This document shows, one piece after another, positions 31,880-40,112 of a DNA stretch of 64,000 nt. The translations under genes were made by a program, and so were the position numbers. The notes beneath the pieces were generated by a model. It saw nothing but the letters and a program-made list of their open reading frames with translations, was not told the origin of the DNA and searched no databases. The stretch spans positions 4,099-68,098 of the forward strand of contig JBDNAW010000019.1 of assembly GCA_039768255.1 (NCBI GenBank), read 5' to 3'. Position 1 is the stretch's first letter, and each line of letters starts with the position of its first letter. This DNA comes from SW10 sp039768255. Its GTDB lineage: Bacteria > Verrucomicrobiota > Verrucomicrobiia > Verrucomicrobiales > Akkermansiaceae.

Positions 31880-33013
31880 ATGAAAAAAATCGGCATCATC
31901 CTCAACGGCGTCACTGGACGTATGGGCACTAACCAACACCTCGTTCGTTCCATCCTCGCCATCCGCGAGCAAGGCGGCATCACTCTTTCCGACGGCACCC
32001 TTCTCATGCCCGACCCCATCCTCACCGGGCGGAATGAAGACAAACTCCGCGCCCTCGCCGAAGAACACGGCGTTGAAAAATTCACCACTGATCTCGATTC
32101 CGTTCTCGCTGATCCTTACTACGAGATCTTCTTCGACGCCTCCGGCACCCCTTACCGCATTCCTTTCCTCGAGCGCGCCATCGCCGCAGGAAAGCATATC
32201 TACTGTGAAAAACCTACCGCAACCGAATCATCCGAAGCCTTCCGCATTGCCGAAGTGGCCGAGGCTGCAGGCGTGAAAAACGGCACCGTGCAAGACAAGC
32301 TTTGGCTCCCCGGAATCATGGCATTCAAGAAACTCAAAGAGGAAGGCTTCTTCGGCGAGATTCTCTCCGTCCGTGGTGAATTCGGCTACTGGGTCTTCTC
32401 CGGTCACGATGAGAACCAACCAGCCCAACGCCCAAGCTGGAACTACCGGAATGAAGACGGCGGCGGCATCATCATCGATATGCACTGCCACTGGCGCTAC
32501 GTCATCGATAACCTCTTCGGCACCATCACCTCCGTATTCACTCACGCCGCCACACACCTTCCCGAGCGCATTGGTGAAGATGGTCAGCCATACAAGTGCA
32601 CCGCCGACGACGCAGCCTACGCTCTCTTCAAGACCGAGACTGGTGTGATCTGCCAGTTCAACTCGTCATGGGACGTCCGCGTCCGCCGCGATGACCTCCT
32701 CACCATGCAAGTCGATGGCACCAAAGGTTCCGCCATCGTCGGACTCCGCAAGTGCTGGGCACAAAGCCTAGAAAAGACTCCGCGCCCCGTTTGGAATCCC
32801 GATGTCGACAGCCCGATCGACTACTACGCAAATTGGGATGTCATCGATCCCGGCGAATGCGATAACGCCTTTAAAATCCAATGGGAACTCTTCCTCCATC
32901 ACATCGCTGAAGACACTGAATTCCCCTGGACCCTCCGCGAAGGTGCCAAAGGCGTGGACCTCGCCGAGAAGTCCTGGCAGTCCCATCACGAGGGCAAATG
33001 GGTCGAGGTTTAG
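31880..33013 (+). CDS. Gfo/Idh/MocA-family NAD(P)-dependent oxidoreductase
   Basis: 377 residues. The N-terminal Rossmann domain starts IGIILNGVTGRMGTNQH, a less common GxTGRMG version of the nucleotide loop. The hallmark GKHIYCEKPTA follows, with Lys in the EKP motif. The C-terminal beta-sheet domain contains GGGIIIDMHCHWRYVIDNLFG, where the usual GG..DxGxHxxD region reads DMHCHW. It oxidises or reduces a sugar or inositol carbon using NAD(P). Last gene of the LacI-controlled operon; a GC-rich hairpin follows. Confidence 0.9.
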   Translation: MKKIGIILNGVTGRMGTNQHLVRSILAIREQGGITLSDGTLLMPDPILTGRNEDKLRALAEEHGVEKFTTDLDSVLADPYYEIFFDASGTPYRIPFLERAIAAGKHIYCEKPTATESSEAFRIAEVAEAAGVKNGTVQDKLWLPGIMAFKKLKEEGFFGEILSVRGEFGYWVFSGHDENQPAQRPSWNYRNEDGGGIIIDMHCHWRYVIDNLFGTITSVFTHAATHLPERIGEDGQPYKCTADDAAYALFKTETGVICQFNSSWDVRVRRDDLLTMQVDGTKGSAIVGLRKCWAQSLEKTPRPVWNPDVDSPIDYYANWDVIDPGECDNAFKIQWELFLHHIAEDTEFPWTLREGAKGVDLAEKSWQSHHEGKWVEV

Positions 33014-33050
33014 ACAGTCATGACGGTGGCATCTGGCTGCAGACCGTAAC

Positions 33051-33067
33051 GGGCGCACCCCGCGCCC
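33051..33067. terminator. GC-rich hairpin between convergent genes
   Basis: GGGCGC-ACCCC-GCGCCC lies between the Gfo/Idh/MocA stop (33013) and the DUF6580 stop (33072). Outer arms around it (GGTGG at 33025-33029 and CCACC at 33080-33084) can pair too. There is no T-run, so termination would not be classic intrinsic. Confidence 0.45.
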
Positions 33068-33071
33068 TAGC

Positions 33072-33626
33072 TCATGCTTCCACCGGTCTAAGGATCGGGT
33101 GAGTTTTCACTGCCTGATAGGCATAAAGGAATGCTCCAGAGAAGATCGCTTGGGCGATGAAGCCATTACGGAAAAAAATCCAACTTGGAAGGTAGCCAGG
33201 AAGCCCCACCGTCAAAGCTTGGCCAAGACCACTCAAAGATTTGGCATAACCAGGGTCAAGCGCCCAGCTCAGAGTATTGGTGATGAGATAGAACAAGAGG
33301 GCGGAAGCGAGTGATCCTAAAAAAATCGTTCTGGTGGACTTTTTATGGAAGAAAAAAGCAAGCCCAACAACTGCGACGAAGCCCAAAAGAACAACGGACA
33401 GTTCCGCATCCCAGCCGTGTCCATTCATCACACTGGTGATGGGATAGCTTAAAAACCATGCCAAAGCAGGAACCCAAATCCACCGCACTCCAAACAGCGC
33501 CATCCCGCAGAAAAATAGAGCTCCGTATGGCTGAAGATTCGGCATCGTATCCGGGCTGAGTGCCCCAATGATCCGAGACACTCCGAGAATGATCACGAAG
33601 ATAATGAGCGGGAACCATTTCTGCAT
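33072..33626 (-). CDS. DUF6580-family integral membrane protein
   Basis: 184 residues with about five or six membrane helices (FPLIIFVIILGVSRIIGAL, PYGALFFCGMALFG, VVLLGFVAVVGLAFFF, FLGSLASALLFYLITNTLSW). The NLQPYGALFFCG and YPITSVMNG patterns match DUF6580, which resembles ECF-transporter S components; substrate unknown. It lies 27 bp after the bPH2 gene in the ThuA-M14-bPH2-DUF6580 run. A transport role for a vitamin or metal is possible but not shown. Confidence 0.82.
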   Translation of the reverse strand: MQKWFPLIIFVIILGVSRIIGALSPDTMPNLQPYGALFFCGMALFGVRWIWVPALAWFLSYPITSVMNGHGWDAELSVVLLGFVAVVGLAFFFHKKSTRTIFLGSLASALLFYLITNTLSWALDPGYAKSLSGLGQALTVGLPGYLPSWIFFRNGFIAQAIFSGAFLYAYQAVKTHPILRPVEA

Positions 33627-33653
33627 GGCTGAAAGGTAAGGTGAGATGAGCGA

Positions 33654-34193
33654 TTAGACCAATTCAAAATCGTCCGTATCATCAAACCCGTCCGTATCAT
33701 CACCACCGCTAACACTGCCACCGGACTCGAAGTCTACTTCGCGCACGCGTTTCTGATCACGGAGCATTTCAACCTGCTTACGAAGCTTCTCACGTATCTC
33801 AGTTCCGCGTCTGACGGCTAGAATTTCCACCACGGGGCAGGAGCGGTCTGAGGTATCGAGGATGAGGTTTGCGAGCCCGAAGATTCTCAACCAAAACGGC
33901 TTGATGATCTTGGTATCCTTCACACGGTAGAGCTCAACCTCGTTAATCTCCTGATTCAGAACCCCCTCATAAATACGCATCCGCTCACTGGTGAATTCAA
34001 AAATGCGACAGCGAGTCGAAATCCAGATCCAGCTACCATAAGCGAGGGGGAAAATGATTCCCCAGGCTAAAGGGAGAAAGAGAAATGCTAATCCGATGAA
34101 TAATGCGATCACGAGCGCACAAATCACGAGCGGCCAGAAGTTGACAATCTGTGATGAACGTCCTTTCCAAACGATATTTTCTTCGGTGTCCAT
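33654..34193 (-). CDS. Membrane protein with bacterial PH domain (bPH2/YdbS type)
   Basis: 179 residues. Two close membrane helices (about 15-55: WPLVICALVIALFIGLAFLF and WGIIFPLAYGSWIWIS) are followed by a bPH2 domain (CRIFEFTSERMRIYEGVLNQEINEVELYRVKD, then FGLANLILDTSDRSCPVVEILAV) and an acidic tail with a repeated DDTDGF-DDTDDF. The family sits at the inner membrane and is linked to envelope stress or secretion in other bacteria, without a defined reaction. Second to last gene of its run. Confidence 0.88.
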   Translation of the reverse strand: MDTEENIVWKGRSSQIVNFWPLVICALVIALFIGLAFLFLPLAWGIIFPLAYGSWIWISTRCRIFEFTSERMRIYEGVLNQEINEVELYRVKDTKIIKPFWLRIFGLANLILDTSDRSCPVVEILAVRRGTEIREKLRKQVEMLRDQKRVREVDFESGGSVSGGDDTDGFDDTDDFELV

Positions 34194-34247
34194 TGTTAGA
34201 GGGTCTCTTGATGGGTACGTTTTCGCAACTACAGAAGAGCGCGAGAT

Positions 34248-34973
34248 TTATAATCTCTCCACCGCACAGCGCACAACCGCTTGATGACAGGCCACACGCT
34301 TCACCAATTCCTGACTACTCGGGGTTTCAAAAGTGAGTGAAAGTGGGCAGCCCATCCGTGAAAGGTAAATCGCCTCAGGCCAGCCCTCTGGGATATCAGG
34401 ATAATCGGGATGGAAGATCCAACCCGGCTTCGTCACCTCATGATCATCGATGATGCTCTCTGGCTCAGGAGGGAAAAAGGGCGCGGCTGCAGTGAGGACT
34501 TCCTCGTAGCTTGGACTCTCCGCTCCGGTATTAATTTCGTAATAATAAAAACCGGTGCTTTCCCAGTCTTCGTGAAGTGAGAGAAAGAGCGCGGGCGTTT
34601 CTTGTTTCTTGAGCCAATTGATGTGCGCACAGACTTCGTCCGCTTTGCACTGATGGTAGTCGCGATTGAGATCAATCCCGCCTGCGTTTTCGCGTGTCTT
34701 TGCGGTGAGCCCTGTTGGATTTAAAACTGGGCAAATCAACCAATGAAACTGTTCATTAAAAAAACCACTCTGCATCAAACCAAGCAAAGCCTGCGGGCCC
34801 GATGGTTCATCACCATGGACGCCTGACGAAAGATACACGGTGCGCAGATCAGGCGCACCTTTTGTGCAGGCCAAGATTGGCAAGCCCTCCTTCTCCAGAA
34901 GGATTTCGCTTTTAAAGCCCTGCTCGTCCGCCGCGGCTTGCCAGTCTTTTAAAAAATTAGACCAATTCATCAC
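34248..34973 (-). CDS. M14-family zinc carboxypeptidase-like protein
   Basis: 241 residues. The zinc motif H-x-x-E is in SSGVHGDEPSGP, the substrate-binding Arg/Asn in TRENAGGIDLNRDYH, and the third zinc ligand in LFLSLHEDWES. The family covers metallocarboxypeptidases and succinylglutamate desuccinylase/aspartoacylase-like enzymes; the short length and lack of a signal peptide fit a cytoplasmic amidase or peptidase. The start overlaps the ThuA stop by 4 bp. A second Met at codon 2 is an equal start option. Confidence 0.85.
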   Translation of the reverse strand: MMNWSNFLKDWQAAADEQGFKSEILLEKEGLPILACTKGAPDLRTVYLSSGVHGDEPSGPQALLGLMQSGFFNEQFHWLICPVLNPTGLTAKTRENAGGIDLNRDYHQCKADEVCAHINWLKKQETPALFLSLHEDWESTGFYYYEINTGAESPSYEEVLTAAAPFFPPEPESIIDDHEVTKPGWIFHPDYPDIPEGWPEAIYLSRMGCPLSLTFETPSSQELVKRVACHQAVVRCAVERL

Positions 34974-36022
34974 TTGCGCTCAGGACGATGCGGCCATGCT
35001 GGAGTCCCCCTAGGATCAACGGTATCAGTCACCTTGCCGTAACCGAAGTCTTCCGCCACGAGGCTCCGCTCTTTCCAAATCTTCGCGTTTTTACCATTCC
35101 AGAAGCCATAAAAGCTTGGAAAAAACGGATCGACATATTCGACATCCGCTTTCTCTGGAACTTCCAGCCCGGTGAGATGATAAGAAGCATTTACGAGAAG
35201 GCGGCGCAGATCTTCACTGAGAAGATCGACCGAAGCACCCATGGTAGTGCAAAAAGAAGTCCCTGTTTTCTGACCATCAGGGGAGGAGTAAGGGTGTAGC
35301 CAGGCGAGTGGCATCATGGGATTATTCCGGTCGTCCTCCACATTCTTCGAAGCAGGATCGAGCGTCTTCGTGACTGCTCCACGAAGTAGCACGGTATCTT
35401 TTTCACTAAGGTGAATCACTCCATACACATCACTGGGGCCGAAAACGTCCTTCACGCTGTTTAAAATACTGTGACTTTCTTGGCCTTTCTCAAACACCGC
35501 ACGAGCACCCTCGCCTTTATGCTTACCATGGTGACTGACCCAAGTCTCACCGAGAATTTTTAAGCCCCAATCACTATACTTGATCCCTCCAAAGCTTCCT
35601 TGCTTATGAAAGGCATGAGTCGCGGTCCGGATCCCAATGATAGGCTTTCCGGCATTGAGAAATTTTGTCATATGCGCGGCATCTTCTTCACTAGGAGTGC
35701 GCATGCGGGTGCCGATAATCATGAGGTCGGCCTTATCTAGATACTCCCAACCTTTGACTCCCTTTGCGTTGTTAGGATCAATGTATGTGCCATCTTTACT
35801 CCACGAAAAGAGCACCGTGCAATTGAAGCCATGCTTTTTGGCAAGGATTTTTGCGAGCATCGGCATCGATTCCTCAGTACGGTATTCTTCATCACCAGAA
35901 ACGAGCACGACCTGCTTGCCCTTTCCGGCTCCGACTTCTCCTTTGAAGCTGAGAACCTTTTCTCCACCCTGAGTAAGTGAGACAAAAGCGAATAAGAGAG
36001 CGATTTTGCGCAATATTTTCAT
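34970..36022 (-). CDS. Secreted ThuA-like (trehalose utilisation / glutamine-amidotransferase-like) protein
   Basis: 350 residues from ATG 36022, which gives a signal peptide (MKILRKIALLFAFVSLTQG). The ThuA-type domain shows VVLVSGDEEYRTEESMPMLA, KADLMIIGTRMRTPSEED, AGKPIIGIRTATHAF where the amidotransferase Cys is absent, and HPYSSPDGQ. ThuA proteins are tied to (keto)disaccharide use in rhizobia and are abundant in planctomycetes and verrucomicrobia, usually secreted. First gene of the ThuA-M14-bPH2-DUF6580 run, overlapping the M14 gene by 4 bp. Confidence 0.85.
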   Translation of the reverse strand: MKILRKIALLFAFVSLTQGGEKVLSFKGEVGAGKGKQVVLVSGDEEYRTEESMPMLAKILAKKHGFNCTVLFSWSKDGTYIDPNNAKGVKGWEYLDKADLMIIGTRMRTPSEEDAAHMTKFLNAGKPIIGIRTATHAFHKQGSFGGIKYSDWGLKILGETWVSHHGKHKGEGARAVFEKGQESHSILNSVKDVFGPSDVYGVIHLSEKDTVLLRGAVTKTLDPASKNVEDDRNNPMMPLAWLHPYSSPDGQKTGTSFCTTMGASVDLLSEDLRRLLVNASYHLTGLEVPEKADVEYVDPFFPSFYGFWNGKNAKIWKERSLVAEDFGYGKVTDTVDPRGTPAWPHRPERK

Positions 36023-36107
36023 ATCGCGAATATGGGAGTTTTTAACGAAGTGAAAAGCGGAAATTCCGCGCACTTGCCCGCGGCCTCAGGCACGATAAGG
36101 TAGCCCC

Positions 36108-36536
36108 GTGACTCTGGATATTTCCACTCCGGCCCTGCTCTTCCCGGCGGTCAGCCTCCTCTTTCTTTCCTACACGAATCGCTTTCTTCATCTCGCAGCG
36201 CTGGTGCGGAAGCTGCATGGTGATTGGACCGCCGATCACGATCAGTGTCTTCTCATTCAGATTGATAATCTTCGTGCGCGCCTCTCGCTCATCCGCTGGA
36301 TGCAGCTACTCGGCGCGCTCAGCTTGCTTCTCTGTGTTTTGTCCATGCTCGGGATCATGATGGAGATGCAAGCGATTGCCTTGGCCACTTTCTTCCTAGC
36401 AGTCCTTCTCATGGCGGCATCTCTAGCCTCGCTAGTGCGTGAGGTTCTCATTTCCGGTGGAGCATTGAAAATTCTCTTGCAGGAAGTGGAGGACCTGGAG
36501 ACGAAAAAATCATCGCCGAAAACCACTAAATCATGA
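36108..36536 (+). CDS. DUF2721-family membrane protein
   Basis: 142 residues starting with GTG 36108. TPALLFPAVSLLFLSYTNRF at the front is the DUF2721 signature. Two further helices (LLGALSLLLCVLSMLGIMM and ALATFFLAVLLMAASLASLV) and a soluble helix ending KKSSPKTTKS follow. Function unknown; inner membrane. It is followed closely by a secreted TIM-barrel gene (36 bp). Confidence 0.85.
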   Translation: MTLDISTPALLFPAVSLLFLSYTNRFLHLAALVRKLHGDWTADHDQCLLIQIDNLRARLSLIRWMQLLGALSLLLCVLSMLGIMMEMQAIALATFFLAVLLMAASLASLVREVLISGGALKILLQEVEDLETKKSSPKTTKS

Positions 36537-36572
36537 AACATGGTCCCTCATCTCCACGTTAAGATCAAATTC

Positions 36573-37481
36573 ATGAACCGACGTCACTTCTCCCAACTCT
36601 CTCTCGCCACCCTCGCTACTTCTGCCGCCTTCGCCGATCATCACGGAGCGAAAAAGGGCGAGCCGTTTAAAGCAAAATTCGCCCCTCACCCCGGCCTCAT
36701 CCCTACGGGACCTGGTCGTAAGGACGATTACATCGAGCAACTTCAGTTCGCCTATGATCTCGGCTTCCGTGCCTGGGAAGATAACGGCTTCTTTGGTCAA
36801 AAGCCTGAGATACAGGAAAAAGTCGCCGCCTTCATGAAGGAAAAAGGAATGGAATTTGGGGTCGCCGTGATCAGTAATGGAAAAGGCGCGATGTTTAACA
36901 AACCGACCGAAGACCAGACTTCCAAAATCAAGAAAGATCTTCTTAAAGGAGTCGAAGTGGCCAAGCGCACTGGGCAAACCAACATGACCTTCCTTGCCGG
37001 AGTTCGTGATGAGTCAATGTCACGCGAAGACCAGATTAAGGCCTCCGTCGATACCATGAAGATGTGCTGTGACCTCGTCGAAGAGCAGGGAATCATTCTC
37101 GCGCTTGAACCCCTTTCTCATCCTATCGGCGGGAAGCAACCACTTCTCCGCTCATTCGCGGACGGCCACCTTTTGGCAAAGCTTGTGAACCGTAAATCCT
37201 GTAAGCTCCTCGCTGATTTCTTCCACGAGGGCCAGATCGGAAATGGGGACAAGCTCGTCGCCAATGCCGAAGCCACTTGGGATCAAGTTTCCTACATTCA
37301 GTATGGCGCTTCTCCAGGTCGTAAAGAGCCAGGCACCGGAAACCTCGACTACACCGCCGTCACCAAATTCCTCCGTTCGAAGAACTTCACCGGAGTCATC
37401 GGCATGGAGCACGGCGCGAGCAAGAAAGGCAAAGAAGGCCTCGATGCCCTCATGGCTGCGTATCGTAAAATCGACGCGTAA
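36573..37481 (+). CDS. Secreted hydroxypyruvate isomerase-like TIM barrel protein (copy 1)
   Basis: 302 residues from ATG 36573. The N-terminus MNRRHFSQLSLATLATSAAFA is Tat-like (RR-x-F), so it is probably exported folded. The barrel shows LALEPLSHP (metal Glu), LLADFFHEGQIGNGD (Asp/His) and GVIGMEHGASKKG (second Glu). The sugar-phosphate isomerase/hydroxypyruvate isomerase superfamily covers many sugar epimerases. A second, diverged exported copy lies at 40113-40988. Its 3' end is 4 bp from that of the convergent solenoid gene. Confidence 0.85.
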   Translation: MNRRHFSQLSLATLATSAAFADHHGAKKGEPFKAKFAPHPGLIPTGPGRKDDYIEQLQFAYDLGFRAWEDNGFFGQKPEIQEKVAAFMKEKGMEFGVAVISNGKGAMFNKPTEDQTSKIKKDLLKGVEVAKRTGQTNMTFLAGVRDESMSREDQIKASVDTMKMCCDLVEEQGIILALEPLSHPIGGKQPLLRSFADGHLLAKLVNRKSCKLLADFFHEGQIGNGDKLVANAEATWDQVSYIQYGASPGRKEPGTGNLDYTAVTKFLRSKNFTGVIGMEHGASKKGKEGLDALMAAYRKIDA

Positions 37482-37485
37482 GCGC

Positions 37486-38805
37486 TTACCGCCTCCTTCC
37501 ACGGCGCGGCTTTTGGATTTCTGCCTGTAAGTTTGCAGGCAGTCCACTGGTCGCGAGCCATGCCTTAGCTGCTTCCGGATTTCGGCTGAAGAAAATCTGC
37601 CCGCTTCTGGTAAGCGAGCGCTCACGGAGTTGGGGGTCGCTGATCTCATTGGCCCAAGCGATCGCAGTCTCGGGTTCTTGGGCGGCAAGGCCCACTGCAA
37701 ATCCACTGATGGCAGAATCTCGCTTGGGAGAACTCGGCATGTTGACGAGATACGTTCCAGCGGCCACCGGATCTTTATCTTCCCAGTCATCGAAGGCGGA
37801 GTTCAGCGCCGCTTTTTGACCGTCTCCCTCGGGAAGTCGATCCAGCCAGCTTACCGCCGAATCAGGATCACGCTCGGCCCACTCGCTACCGACTTCGCGC
37901 ACTGCTTCTGCCGCATATTCTTCTCCTGCAAATTGCTCAATCCACACTGAAGCCGCAATGGGATTCTCCCTAACGTAACGTCCAGCAACTCGATCCATCG
38001 CGCGACCTTTCAGTGGCCCGTCAGCGAGCCCCTCGACCCAGACCGAAGCCTGCTCGTATCCACCTTCCCTCATCACCTCTCCTACCACGATCCCCATAAA
38101 CCGCGCTGCATTTTCATTTCCTGCATCCGCCATCGCCTGCACGTATGCCGCGGCTTGCTCCTGATCACGATCCGCAAGACCTGCGACCAAACCACCCTCG
38201 AGACGCTCTTTCTCTTCCGTAAGATCCTCCGGAAGATTCGCGAGCATTGCAATTGCGCCATCGGGATCGACCGCAGCCCAACCACTCATGAGCGATTCTA
38301 AATCACGCTTATTTCCTAGCGCGGCAGTGTTAAAAGCCTCCTCACCGCCGAGTGCTCCCCAAGTATAATTGAAATCTCGAATCTCCTGACCTCGAGCTCC
38401 CAGCGCAGTTAATTGCTCACGGATCTGTGGAGCATTTTCTGCCGTCACCGAGTCAAGTAGCTTCGCAAAAGCCATCCGTCTCACAATGGGGTTTGGATCG
38501 GTAAAAGCCAATTTTGCGAGCGCATCTGGATCACCTGCAGGGAGCTTCTTAGAAAATGAATCAGTCACCGAACTCTCGGCAGCGAGCCTCTCGGCGCGTG
38601 TCCGGAAAGTTCCTCCACCCGCTGATGACAAAGAGTCCGGACCACGCTCCGAGACACGCACTACCGAGCCATTTGCTCCTTGCTGCCCCTGAGTATTTTT
38701 ATTGGTTTGGGAGTGAAATTTCGAGCCTAAGATCGAGCCTAAGACAAAGGCTCCAAGTGTTCCAGCGGCCCAAAAACCTTGCGTTTTCAAGGAATTAAGT
38801 TTCAT
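37486..38805 (-). CDS. Membrane-anchored alpha-solenoid repeat protein (family member 1)
   Basis: 439 residues from ATG 38805. An N-terminal helix (FWAAGTLGAFVLGSILGSKF) anchors or exports it. From about residue 150 the chain is a string of roughly 32-aa helical hairpins with a '(D/N)P..A..W...' signature: DPDGAIAMLANLP, NPIAASVWIEQFA, DPDSAVSWLDRLP, DPVAAGTYLVNMP, EPETAIAWANEIS, NPEAAKAWLATSG. The family resembles HEAT/TPR-type scaffolds. No enzyme motif. It has related genes at 46792-48048 and 48069-49307. Protein binding in the periplasm is inferred. Confidence 0.8.
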   Translation of the reverse strand: MKLNSLKTQGFWAAGTLGAFVLGSILGSKFHSQTNKNTQGQQGANGSVVRVSERGPDSLSSAGGGTFRTRAERLAAESSVTDSFSKKLPAGDPDALAKLAFTDPNPIVRRMAFAKLLDSVTAENAPQIREQLTALGARGQEIRDFNYTWGALGGEEAFNTAALGNKRDLESLMSGWAAVDPDGAIAMLANLPEDLTEEKERLEGGLVAGLADRDQEQAAAYVQAMADAGNENAARFMGIVVGEVMREGGYEQASVWVEGLADGPLKGRAMDRVAGRYVRENPIAASVWIEQFAGEEYAAEAVREVGSEWAERDPDSAVSWLDRLPEGDGQKAALNSAFDDWEDKDPVAAGTYLVNMPSSPKRDSAISGFAVGLAAQEPETAIAWANEISDPQLRERSLTRSGQIFFSRNPEAAKAWLATSGLPANLQAEIQKPRRGRRR

Positions 38806-38885
38806 CAGCTGCCCTATACGGATGAACAGAGCCACTTTTATCTGAGATCATCCGCGCCGCTTCACAAGCGGAGTAATTTAAATTT

Positions 38886-40112
38886 TTATTCATCGTTCGT
38901 GATAAAGCTCACCTTGGTCGTCTTTTGGAAAAAGGCCATCCCGAGATCAGGGTGAATGGCCGCTAGACCATAGATCATCGAGGAGTAATCAATCGCTTCG
39001 ATGCGATGCGCGCGCCAAGCCGGGTTATCCACGCTGAAGCGCGGGAGAAGCTCGCCAACTGGAGTCTTCAACCGCCGAGTGGATTCGCGGTAAATCTTCA
39101 AGAGATGATCTTTCGCCTCAGGATAGACGGGCAAGAATCCCGCAATAATATGGGGACTTACCACCGCGGTGGGATTATTCAAAAAGGAATCGGCATGATA
39201 GCCGCGATCCGGGGTCCCCCCTGCTCCACAGCCCCAAAGCTCAGCAGAATTTGTGTGCTTCGTCATCGCCCGTTGATCGGCACGAGCTTGGGCGAGGCAG
39301 AATTTTTGATACTGGCGATCAGTCGCACCGGCATGACTCAAGTAAAAAGGAAACTGGAGCGCAAAAGAGGATAAAGCTTGGTAGCGCGGCTCACTAGCAA
39401 TATCTAAGCCATCGAGCTTAAAGCTGGGTAAGTCATTAATCCCGATGATTTGGCTCTTTCCCGTTTTGGCGAGCTGCTGCGCTCGAATAAACTCCGCGAG
39501 AATAAGATACTCGTTGAAAAGCTGGGTCACTTTCGCTCCCTTGCCATTTTCCATTACCATAAAAAGCTGGCGCCCGTCCTGTGAAACCAAGGCAGCTGAC
39601 CAATCGATGGAATTCCAAAGCTGGTCCGCTTCGTGATGAATCCTGGGATCAGAAAAATGATTCCGACAAGCCAGGACGCCGGCCACCAGAATTGCGGTAT
39701 CGATCGTGGAGCACTCGGACTTCGAAGTGCCGGTATCACTCTGAAAAAAATGGCGGAAAAAGCCAGTAGAATCCCGCCCGATTTTCGAAAGTGCACGAAT
39801 AGTTATCAGTGCCTTTTTTTCCGCATCAGGATCGCGCCCTAACTGATCATCCATACACAAAGCAACCAATCCCACACCCACTGCTGCGATTGAGCATCGC
39901 TTATTTTGCGCTCTGCCAATCAGGTAAGCGTCACGGTAGTAGCCCTCCGGAGTCCGTTGAAGCTCATCGTAATAGTCGAGGGATGCATGGAACAACTCCG
40001 AAAGTTCACCCAATTTCTCAGACGCACTCAGCGGAGCCACAGTCCAGAGAATGAGCTGGTAGAAAAGAAAATGACTCACCCACCCTGCTACCAGATCATG
40101 CCGAGGTCTCAT
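38886..40112 (-). CDS. Secreted glucoamylase-like (GH144-related) protein
   Basis: 408 residues with an N-terminal hydrophobic segment (VSHFLFYQLILWTVAPLSA). An (alpha/alpha)6 barrel is suggested by CSIAAVGVGLVALC, FFRHFFQSDTGT, ECSTIDTAILVAGVL, NEYLILAEFIRA, ELWGCGAGGTPDRGYH and EAIDYSSMIYGLAAIH, a set typical of the glycoamylase-like domain (PF10091), which includes GH144 beta-1,2-glucan enzymes. The Asp/Glu in STIDTA and SAELWG are candidate acids. ATG 40112 follows directly on the stop of the upstream isomerase-like gene (TAAATG), so the two form an operon. Confidence 0.8.
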   Translation of the reverse strand: MRPRHDLVAGWVSHFLFYQLILWTVAPLSASEKLGELSELFHASLDYYDELQRTPEGYYRDAYLIGRAQNKRCSIAAVGVGLVALCMDDQLGRDPDAEKKALITIRALSKIGRDSTGFFRHFFQSDTGTSKSECSTIDTAILVAGVLACRNHFSDPRIHHEADQLWNSIDWSAALVSQDGRQLFMVMENGKGAKVTQLFNEYLILAEFIRAQQLAKTGKSQIIGINDLPSFKLDGLDIASEPRYQALSSFALQFPFYLSHAGATDRQYQKFCLAQARADQRAMTKHTNSAELWGCGAGGTPDRGYHADSFLNNPTAVVSPHIIAGFLPVYPEAKDHLLKIYRESTRRLKTPVGELLPRFSVDNPAWRAHRIEAIDYSSMIYGLAAIHPDLGMAFFQKTTKVSFITNDE

